A program made the translations under genes and the position numbers. This document shows, one piece after another, positions 14,748 through 21,934 of a stretch of 50,811 nucleotides of DNA. Location: contig JADKFA010000031.1 of assembly GCA_016717725.1 (NCBI GenBank), forward strand, positions 1 through 50,811, read 5' to 3'. This DNA is from Bacteroidota bacterium (GTDB taxonomy: Bacteria; Bacteroidota; Bacteroidia; AKYH767-A; OLB10). The stretch's first letter is position 1, and every line of letters starts with the position of its first letter. Below the pieces are notes generated by a model. It had not been told where the DNA came from. It searched no databases and saw only the letters and a program-made list of their open reading frames with translations.

Positions 14748-14780
14748 GAAAACAAAAAATCCCCATCTATGATGGGGATT
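14748..14780 (-). terminator. tRNA-Ser terminator
   Basis: Minus strand AATCCCCATC-ATA-GATGGGGATT followed by TTTTTGTTTT, 12 nt after the tRNA-Ser 3' end. A 10-bp perfect stem. Confidence 0.88.
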
Positions 14781-14792
14781 TTGAAGTACTTG

Positions 14793-14879
<87 letters not shown>

Positions 14880-14887
14880 AGCGGCTG

Positions 14888-14895
14888 CAAATTTA
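14888..14895 (-). promoter_or_regulatory. -7 element TAAATTTG for tRNA-Ser
   Basis: Minus-strand match to TAnnTTTG, 8 nt before the tRNA 5' end; predicts a very short 5' leader. Confidence 0.55.
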
Positions 14896-14931
14896 GTGAA
14901 AGGAAGACGCGATCCAAACCTTATTTTAATT

Positions 14932-14960
14932 TTGATTGCTCGGAGTTGCTTTTATCTTTG
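14932..14960 (+). promoter_or_regulatory. Promoter of the ABC transporter operon: TTG-N18-TATCTTTG
   Basis: TTG (14932-14934), 18-nt spacer, TATCTTTG (14953-14960); good consensus match. It ends 11 nt before the ATG at 14972. Confidence 0.7.
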
Positions 14961-14971
14961 TCTGATTCCCA

Positions 14972-16819
14972 ATGCTTAGAACAATGAAAAAAATAAATCT
15001 TGTACTTCTGGTCCATTTATCTCTTTTTCTGACCCTTTCTTGTGGCTCAAAAAAGAAAGTTGATGTGACCGTTGAATCGGGCAATTATATTGAATTAGGT
15101 GCTCCTTCTGTCTTTCTTGATTCTTGGTCAAAAGAAAATGAAGTGGTGATTCATGAGTTGAATGAACCCGATAACCTCCATCCATGCAATGGAACCTCGC
15201 AAGTGCGCTCCGAAATGTTTTTGTATTTGCACGGTTCGTTGCTGCGTACCGATCTTCGTTCAGGAACTGTTCAACCTGGAATCTGTAAGTCGATGCCTGA
15301 GATTTCCAAGGATCAATTGGATCTGATTTTCGATTTGAGGGAAGATATAAAATGGGATGATAATACCTTGATATCGCCAGATGATGTGATTTTTACTGTT
15401 AAAGTAGCAAAGAATCCTGGGACGAATAACGCAGCATTTAAACCTTATTTTGATTTGGTGGAGAAAGTAGAGCGCGTTCCGAATTCTGCAACGAAGGTGT
15501 TGATCCGAATGAAAAAGGTGTATGTGCAAAATGTGGCACTGTGGGCCGACTATCCCATCATCCAAAAAAGTTTTTATGATCCTAAGAATGTACTGGATCA
15601 ATTTTCATTCGAACAATTTAATGATACAAATTTTCATGTAGATCAGTTTAATGATTTGAATGAATGGTCAACGAATTTTAATTCTCCTCCTTATGGCTTC
15701 GATGCTAAACTTATTTCGGGATTAGGACCTTATCGATTGAAAGAGTGGCAGCAAGGACAGTTGCTCGTTTTTGAAAAAAAGAAAAATCATTGGTCCGATA
15801 AGTCTAAAGTGTACGCTGAGAAATCTTATCCTAATAAATTAATTTTTAAAGTAAATAAGGATGCAATTTCAACACAACTCGCTTTTTTGAAACAAGAGTT
15901 TGATGCTTCTACTTCTCTGTCGTCTCGTGGATTAATTGAAATGAAAAGCGATTCAATGTTTAATCAAAATTATCATGGTCGCTTTGTCGATGTGTATGGA
16001 TATACTTTTATAGCGCTGAATACAAAGCCTGAATTGTCAAATAATGCCTTGGCTCTTTCAGAGTTGGAAGTGCGAAAAGCATTGGCATCATTAACACCCG
16101 TTCAACCCATAATTGATGTGGTTTGTAAAGGAGTAAATAAACCGGTTGTTGGTCCTGTGGCTCGCATGAAGGGTAGCTATAATTCAGATTTACATTTGAT
16201 TTTGTTAGATGTTAAAAAAGCAAACGAAATTTTTGATGCTGCAAAATGGAATGAACGAGATAAGGATGGTGTGAGAGTGAAAATGATTGATGGGAAAAAA
16301 GTTCGTTTGGAATTGGAACTTGCATTTCTTTCTACTACTCCCGAATGGAGAGAGATGGCTTTGATGATCGAAGCATCCATGAAGCAGGCAGGAGTGAAGG
16401 TGAATTTGAATATGACGGATTTGCAAACTTGGCTCGATAAAGGTACTTCGCATCATTTTGATATGATTATGGGTTCATGGAATTCTTCTGCATTGCCTGA
16501 AGATTATGCCCAGCTCTGGGCTACTTCGAGTTGGAAAGAAAATGGACTTAATTTTTCGGGATTTGGAAATGAAAAAACAGATGCAATTATCGATAGCTTG
16601 GCTGTAACAATGGATGAGTCTGCCCGACTTGGAATGGAAAAAAGAATTCAAGCCGAAATTTATAGCGAGTATCCCTATATTTTCCTTTATGGATTGGTTC
16701 GGCGTACTGCAATACATAGGAGATTTTCAGGGGCTGAATTGTATGGTGAACGCCCAGGCGTTTTGTTTAATATGTTTAAGCTAAGTTCAATTGGCGTAAA
16801 GACAAGTGCCACCCCATAA
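14972..16819 (+). CDS. ABC transporter substrate-binding lipoprotein, peptide (SBP_bac_5) family
   Basis: 615 residues. Lipoprotein signal with lipobox LTLSCG (Cys24 as the lipidation site). The SBP family 5 fold is shown by the NEPDNLHPCNGTS start, REDIKWDDNTLISPDDVIFTV, the GLGPYRLKEWQQGQLLVFEK segment, KMIDGKKVRLELEL, and C-terminal AEIYSEYPYIFLYG. Should capture a peptide or related solute for the two permeases that follow (12-nt gap to the first). An alternative ATG at 14984 is equally compatible with the signal peptide. Substrate unknown; in Bacteroidota such proteins are often larger than the E. coli DppA/OppA type (about 540). Confidence 0.9.
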   Translation: MLRTMKKINLVLLVHLSLFLTLSCGSKKKVDVTVESGNYIELGAPSVFLDSWSKENEVVIHELNEPDNLHPCNGTSQVRSEMFLYLHGSLLRTDLRSGTVQPGICKSMPEISKDQLDLIFDLREDIKWDDNTLISPDDVIFTVKVAKNPGTNNAAFKPYFDLVEKVERVPNSATKVLIRMKKVYVQNVALWADYPIIQKSFYDPKNVLDQFSFEQFNDTNFHVDQFNDLNEWSTNFNSPPYGFDAKLISGLGPYRLKEWQQGQLLVFEKKKNHWSDKSKVYAEKSYPNKLIFKVNKDAISTQLAFLKQEFDASTSLSSRGLIEMKSDSMFNQNYHGRFVDVYGYTFIALNTKPELSNNALALSELEVRKALASLTPVQPIIDVVCKGVNKPVVGPVARMKGSYNSDLHLILLDVKKANEIFDAAKWNERDKDGVRVKMIDGKKVRLELELAFLSTTPEWREMALMIEASMKQAGVKVNLNMTDLQTWLDKGTSHHFDMIMGSWNSSALPEDYAQLWATSSWKENGLNFSGFGNEKTDAIIDSLAVTMDESARLGMEKRIQAEIYSEYPYIFLYGLVRRTAIHRRFSGAELYGERPGVLFNMFKLSSIGVKTSATP

Positions 16820-16830
16820 TTCGAATTTGG

Positions 16831-18219
16831 ATGATGTCAAGATTGATCAAGAGGTTTTTGCAAACTTTGGTGAGTTTGCTCTTGTTGGTATTGTTTTCTT
16901 TTTTCTTGAGTAGAGTATTGCCTGGCGATCCTGCAAAATATATCTTGACGTTTAATAATTCCCAAGTGGTTTCTTCTGCTGAAGGTAGAGCGAAATGTTA
17001 CGAGCAACAATATCGTCAAATGGGATTGCATCTTCCTTTTTTTTATTTTTCATTGGAAAGTATATTGTTGCCCGATTCATTTATTCATTTACCTGACAAC
17101 GATTTTAAATTTCTCCTGTGCTCGTTGTCGTATTATTCAGGAAGTCCAAGGTTATCGTATTCACTAGCTAAAAAAATAGTTGCGAATAAAGAGAATGAAT
17201 TTTTAGTTGCCAGTTTTCAAAGAGTCGGTGTTTCTAGGGCAGTGGATGATTTGTTGGCGAATCGCGATGTAACCGAAATTGATGAAAAATTTCTTATTGA
17301 TTTATCACAACTAAAAAGTGATCATGAAAATCAATATTGGAAAAGATGGATTCCTTCAATTCGATGGAATGCTGAAAATCAATTTCATTTATGGTGTTTT
17401 GGTGGCAGATTGGATGGTAGTGGATTTGTGAGTAAAGGAATTGTTCGAGGTGATTTTGGGAAGTCATGGACACGTGGTGGAGACGTTTTTGAGATGGTGA
17501 AGTTTCCATTTTTATTGACTTTATTTCTTTCTGTTTTTGTGCTGTTAGTTACTTTTCCTTTAGCTCTGATAACAGGCGGATGGTTGGTATTTTATCAGAG
17601 AAAATGGTATGCAAAAATTCAAAAACCACTATTTATTTTTACTTATTCTATTCCTACTTTTTGGATGGGAACGGCCTTGTTATTGTTCTTTGCGAATCCT
17701 AGAATGTTGGATTGGTTACCTTCCGCTTCTCCAGTTTTGGAAACGAAGAACGGATTCGGATCCTGGTTTTTATCACTCGTTTCTCAAGCGGAATATTTGA
17801 TCATTCCACTTTTTACATTAGGTTATAGTACATTGATTTATTTGTCGCAGATGGTTTTTGAATTGTTGAAGGATGAATTGCAAAAACCTTATGTGTTGAC
17901 CTTACGAGCAGTGGGCTCGTCAGAACGAAAAATTATTTTTTACTATTCGATGAAGAATATATTGGTGCCTGTTATTGTTTCAGGAATGAGTGTTTTTCCT
18001 TTGCTTTTGGGTGGTAGTGTCATCATCGATTTTCTTTTTACTATGCCTGGAATGGGATCATCCATGTTGCAAGCATGTGATCAAAAAGATTTTCCAGTAA
18101 TTAGTGGAATATTGTTTGTCTCTGGATTGGTGACCATGCTCTCTTTTGCTTTAACTGATTTGTTTACTTCACAAGTAAATCCTCTGATTCGTCAATCTAA
18201 TTTTAAGAAAAATGGGTGA
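16831..18219 (+). CDS. Peptide-type ABC transporter permease (DppB-like) with large periplasmic insert
   Basis: 462 residues against about 310-340 for DppB/OppB. TM1 (LVSLLLLVLFSFFLSRVLPGDP) is followed by an insert of roughly 120-140 residues (about 55-195) before the normal GIVRGDFGKSWTRGG and TM2 (LLTLFLSVFVLLVTFPLALI). The C-terminal half has the expected helices and the EAA loop (LRAVGSSERKIIFYYSMKN) that contacts the ATPase. It overlaps the next permease gene by 8 nt. The insert carries no motif I know; it may reshape the periplasmic mouth or contact the binding protein (inference). Confidence 0.9.
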   Translation: MMSRLIKRFLQTLVSLLLLVLFSFFLSRVLPGDPAKYILTFNNSQVVSSAEGRAKCYEQQYRQMGLHLPFFYFSLESILLPDSFIHLPDNDFKFLLCSLSYYSGSPRLSYSLAKKIVANKENEFLVASFQRVGVSRAVDDLLANRDVTEIDEKFLIDLSQLKSDHENQYWKRWIPSIRWNAENQFHLWCFGGRLDGSGFVSKGIVRGDFGKSWTRGGDVFEMVKFPFLLTLFLSVFVLLVTFPLALITGGWLVFYQRKWYAKIQKPLFIFTYSIPTFWMGTALLLFFANPRMLDWLPSASPVLETKNGFGSWFLSLVSQAEYLIIPLFTLGYSTLIYLSQMVFELLKDELQKPYVLTLRAVGSSERKIIFYYSMKNILVPVIVSGMSVFPLLLGGSVIIDFLFTMPGMGSSMLQACDQKDFPVISGILFVSGLVTMLSFALTDLFTSQVNPLIRQSNFKKNG

Positions 18220-19393
18220 GATGAATAATCGAAATAAATGGAATCATTGGTCGCTGAAAGTGATCGTGTTTTATGTTTTTATTTCTTTGTTAGCACCAGT
18301 CATCTCGAATGATTTACCTTTACTAAGAATTTATCAGGGTGAATGGTCTTTTCCTTTTTTGAATCAAGAGCAGGAATATAATTTTTCAGAGAAAACGATT
18401 GATGGAGGTTTTGAAATTCATGCTCCTTTTGGATATTCATCTGGAAAAAGCGATCCATTAAACATGAGTTTCCGTGGACCTTTTGATCATCAATTAGCTC
18501 AAAATAAGAAAGGAGAACTTGTGGAAATACCATTGATGAAACGTCATTGGCTGGGAACAAATTTACTGGGAAGCGACTTGCTAGCCGATATACTTTATGG
18601 AACAAGAGTGTCGCTATTTATTTCAGTGATAGCAACGTTACTTGCGAGTGTATTGGCACTGTTTCTAGGTTTTTTAGCCGGATGGTTCGGTCCCACATCT
18701 TTAAAAATATCCGCAGTAAAAATGTTATTGATCTTTCTGCTATTTATTTTCTGGGTACATCTTTTATTAAATGTTGAGAGTAGTGCTGAAGGATGGTTAG
18801 GATGGGGTGTTTCCCTTTTTGTTTTTATATTTATGATGAAGATTTTAGCTAAGAGGAAGATGGATGTGATAGCTAACGTTAAAATATTTATTCCTATTGA
18901 TGCTATATTTTTGCGTATTTCGGAGTTGTTTAGTGCTATTCCAAGAGTGATTTTGGTGTTAGCATTTATTCAATTATTATCGGCTTCACTTTTATCTATT
19001 ATACTCTTACTTGCACTATCTGCTTGGGTCGATTTAGCAAGGATTGTGAGAGCAGAACTGCAAAGTATAAAGTCGATGACTTATGTGGATGCTGCGGTGA
19101 TGTCGGGGATACATGGTGCTCGTCTTCTGCTGATTCAAATTTTACCCAATATATGGCCTACAGTTTTGGTGTTTATGCTTTATACTTTTGCAGGAAATAT
19201 TGCTATTGAAGCTGGACTTAGCTTCCTTGGTTTTGGCGTACCTGCAACGGTTAAGACTTTAGGTGGATTAATTTCCGAGGGAAAAAATAATTTTGAGGCT
19301 TGGTGGATGATTGTTTTTCCTGGACTTTGGTTAAGTGTATTGATTTATTCAATGTTTTGTCTTTCTGATCGACTCCGGAAAACTGAAAATTAA
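18212..19393 (+). CDS. Peptide-type ABC transporter permease (DppC-like)
   Basis: 393 residues against about 290-300 for DppC. After TM1 there is a long periplasmic segment (about 35-110) before HWLGTNLLGSDLLADILYG, the conserved entry to the permease core. An additional hydrophobic hairpin (LLIFLLFIFWVHLLLNVE / GWGVSLFVFIFMMKILA) lies between core helices 2 and 3. The EAA loop is AAVMSGIHGARLLLIQILPN. Partner of the preceding permease. No ATP-binding gene follows, so the ATPases must be encoded elsewhere. Confidence 0.9.
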   Translation: MGEMNNRNKWNHWSLKVIVFYVFISLLAPVISNDLPLLRIYQGEWSFPFLNQEQEYNFSEKTIDGGFEIHAPFGYSSGKSDPLNMSFRGPFDHQLAQNKKGELVEIPLMKRHWLGTNLLGSDLLADILYGTRVSLFISVIATLLASVLALFLGFLAGWFGPTSLKISAVKMLLIFLLFIFWVHLLLNVESSAEGWLGWGVSLFVFIFMMKILAKRKMDVIANVKIFIPIDAIFLRISELFSAIPRVILVLAFIQLLSASLLSIILLLALSAWVDLARIVRAELQSIKSMTYVDAAVMSGIHGARLLLIQILPNIWPTVLVFMLYTFAGNIAIEAGLSFLGFGVPATVKTLGGLISEGKNNFEAWWMIVFPGLWLSVLIYSMFCLSDRLRKTEN

Positions 19394-19526
19394 ATCTAAA
19401 CTGAGATTTGTCAGTAGTTTCGATGGGATTCATCATCATTATTATTGGGTTATTTTCATTCTTTTGTGACGATTTGAAAATAGGTGATTTAATTCATCTA
19501 AGTCAGCACGAAAAATCAATTAGAAC

Positions 19527-20924
19527 ATGAAATTCAAAACGATTATTGAACCATTTAAAATAAAAATGGTGGAGCCTATCTTAATGAGCACAGAAGAAAT
19601 GCGAATCCAATTTTTGAAAGATGCACATTATAATACTTTTTTGCTTTCTTCCGATCAGGTAATCATCGATCTACTCACGGATAGTGGTACTTCTGCTATG
19701 AGTAATACACAATGGAGCGGAATGATGTTAGGTGATGAATCTTATGCAGGTGCCTCGAGTTGGTTTAAACTCGAAAAATCAATTCGTGATTTAACGGGAA
19801 TGCCATATATTTTACCAACGCACCAAGGTCGTGCCGCCGAACGTATTTTATATGGAACCATAGGACGAAAAGGAAAAACCTTTATCAGTAATACCCATTT
19901 CGACACCACACGTGCAAATATTGAATTTTCAGGAGCAGAAGCTATTGATATTCCTGTGAAAATTGAAAATAGCAATGAGCATTTTAGAGGTGATATGGAT
20001 GTTGATCAGCTGAAGGAACTGATCAAAATTAAAGGAGCTGAAAATATTGCAGCTGTGATTTTAACGGTGACAAATAACAGTGGTGGTGGGCAACCCGTCT
20101 CCATGAAAAACGCAAAGGAAATAAGTGAAATATGTAAAGCTCATCATATTTTATTGATTTTAGATGGATGTAGAATTGCAGAAAATTCATATTTCGTAAA
20201 GCATTATGAATCGGCATACCATGATTATTCATACCGAGATATTGCTATTGAACTTTGCACCTTAGCCGATGGTTTCGTGATGAGCGCAAAGAAAGATGGA
20301 ATGGTGAATATGGGTGGATTCCTGGCTTTAAGAAACCAAGAATTAGCAGATGCATGCAAAAATTTATTAATTATCACTGAAGGATTCACTACATACGGAG
20401 GACTTTCAGGAAGAGATATGGAAGCGTTAGCCATCGGATTAGTGGAAGTTTTTCATCCCGATTATTTGCATTATCGAATTGTGAGTACTACTTATTTAGG
20501 TGAGCATTTGCATAAATTGGGAGTGCCTGTTATTTTACCAGTGGGTGGACATGCCGTTTATATCGACGCAGCTAAAATGTATCCACATATTCCATTGGAT
20601 GAATATCCTGGTCAAGCTTTAGTTGGTGAGATGTATCGTGTAGGTGGAGTGCGATCGGTAGAAGTAGGGTCTGTCATGTTTGGAAAGTATGATGAACAAG
20701 GTAAATTAATTCCAGCTGCACGTGAATTGGTGCGATTAGCATTGCCTCGTCGGGTTTACACGCAAAGCCATCTCGATTATGTGATTGAAGTCTTTGAACA
20801 TTTAATGAAAGAGAAAAGTAATGTGCGAGGTTACAAAATCACAAAAGAAACGAAATTCTTAAGGCATTTCACAGCGCACTTTATACCATTGCAAAGTGAA
20901 TTGGTTGAGCAAAAAGTAATTTAA
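19527..20924 (+). CDS. tnaA: Tryptophanase-like beta-eliminating lyase
   Basis: PLP enzyme cleaving tryptophan to indole, pyruvate and ammonia, or the tyrosine phenol-lyase relative. 465 residues, normal. Visible: GDESYAG, PTHQGRAAE, the PLP-binding SAKKDG with Lys256, and C-terminal LPRRVYTQSHLDYV. Tyrosine phenol-lyase has an Arg (MERG, Arg381) that binds the phenol OH; here the equivalent position is Val380 (VEVG), so tryptophanase is favoured. There is no TnaC-like leader peptide that I can see and no tnaB permease gene, although a peptide transporter precedes it. It ends 18 nt before queD. The assignment Trp versus Tyr is inference from one position. Confidence 0.85.
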   Translation: MKFKTIIEPFKIKMVEPILMSTEEMRIQFLKDAHYNTFLLSSDQVIIDLLTDSGTSAMSNTQWSGMMLGDESYAGASSWFKLEKSIRDLTGMPYILPTHQGRAAERILYGTIGRKGKTFISNTHFDTTRANIEFSGAEAIDIPVKIENSNEHFRGDMDVDQLKELIKIKGAENIAAVILTVTNNSGGGQPVSMKNAKEISEICKAHHILLILDGCRIAENSYFVKHYESAYHDYSYRDIAIELCTLADGFVMSAKKDGMVNMGGFLALRNQELADACKNLLIITEGFTTYGGLSGRDMEALAIGLVEVFHPDYLHYRIVSTTYLGEHLHKLGVPVILPVGGHAVYIDAAKMYPHIPLDEYPGQALVGEMYRVGGVRSVEVGSVMFGKYDEQGKLIPAARELVRLALPRRVYTQSHLDYVIEVFEHLMKEKSNVRGYKITKETKFLRHFTAHFIPLQSELVEQKVI

Positions 20925-20942
20925 TTTTTAATTGTTATTTGA

Positions 20943-21380
20943 ATGGGAAAGGAGAAAGTTACGTTAACTAAAATATTTACGTTTGATGCAGCTCATGTAT
21001 TGGAAAATTACCCAGGAAAATGTAAATACATTCATGGGCATACGTATCATTTACATGTAACTATTTCGGGCGAAATTAGAGATGAAATGAATCATCCCTA
21101 TAATGGTATGATCATCGACTTTACGGATTTAAAAAGATGGGTTCAAGAATCCGTATTGAACCTTTTTGATCACGCATTACTTTTGTATAAAAATAGTATA
21201 ACTGCAAAAATTGATTTTCCACAGAAGGAAAGAATTTATCTTACTAAATATACGCCAACCTGTGAAAATATGCTGTTGGATATTGTGGAACGATTAAAAC
21301 ATAGTGCTCCCAACAACATTTACCTCACGGAAGTAAATCTGCAAGAAACTCCAACTGCTATCGCTACTTGGAAAGCGTAA
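20943..21380 (+). CDS. queD: 6-carboxytetrahydropterin synthase (QueD/PTPS family)
   Basis: 145 residues. Zinc ligands and catalytic Cys in FDAAH and CKYIHGHTYHL; NGMIIDFTDLK and a DHALL motif (LFDHALLLYK) are conserved, and TCENM carries the pterin-binding Glu. Converts dihydroneopterin triphosphate to 6-carboxytetrahydropterin in queuosine synthesis; the Cys position fits QueD rather than animal PTPS. Follows tnaA by 18 nt, so possibly co-transcribed. Other que genes are not in the window. Confidence 0.9.
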   Translation: MGKEKVTLTKIFTFDAAHVLENYPGKCKYIHGHTYHLHVTISGEIRDEMNHPYNGMIIDFTDLKRWVQESVLNLFDHALLLYKNSITAKIDFPQKERIYLTKYTPTCENMLLDIVERLKHSAPNNIYLTEVNLQETPTAIATWKA

Positions 21381-21390
21381 ATAAGTTTTT

Positions 21391-21837
21391 TTATTCCTTA
21401 ATTACAAAAACAATATTCGGCAATTTTACATCAACTCCGTCGGCATCTTTTCCACTTACTTCTTTTAAAAAGATGGTGTCGCCCACTTTCATTTGATTGA
21501 TTGCTTTTTTAGCAAGAATTGGAATTCCATTATTCGCTAAACCATATTCTTTTGTTTGAAGAGGATTCATCAATATCGTTGTGAAAATAAATTGACTTAA
21601 AGTATAAGGTCTTCCATCATTACATATTACGGTAAGAGGTAAACTGTCCGCCCAAAACTGTGCATCTGCTAAAGTGAGTTTTGCAGAAGCCATTGAATCA
21701 CTCGGTACATGACACATTTTCAAACTTGGCATTTTTGGATTTGAACTTTTGGTAGGTTTTCCCGCTTGTCCAAATGTTAATACAGGAATTATTGCTAACA
21801 AAATAATAGTGAATTGAATTTTAGTTTTTTGCAACAT
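21391..21837 (-). CDS. Small exported protein of unknown function
   Basis: 148 residues. Signal peptide (FTIILLAIIPVLTFGQ), then a 120-residue globular domain: SLPLTVICNDGRPYTLSQF, a middle region, and an end pattern GDTIFLKEVSGKDADGV..LPNIVFVIK. This end resembles the last domain of the gliding/T9SS protein GldM (a GD-x-I-x(2)-x-V/I-K-A-x-G-x-DG ... F-x-I pattern), which would make it a free-standing GldM-C-like domain; similarity judged by eye only. Converges with queD (10-nt gap). Confidence 0.65.
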   Translation of the reverse strand: MLQKTKIQFTIILLAIIPVLTFGQAGKPTKSSNPKMPSLKMCHVPSDSMASAKLTLADAQFWADSLPLTVICNDGRPYTLSQFIFTTILMNPLQTKEYGLANNGIPILAKKAINQMKVGDTIFLKEVSGKDADGVDVKLPNIVFVIKE

Positions 21838-21934
21838 TTTTAGTTCGATTTAGGATGTATAAATGTATTAATTATGAGTAAGGTTCTGGTCAAAATTAGA
21901 AACATTTTTACTCGAAAAAGCGTAATAATGTACT

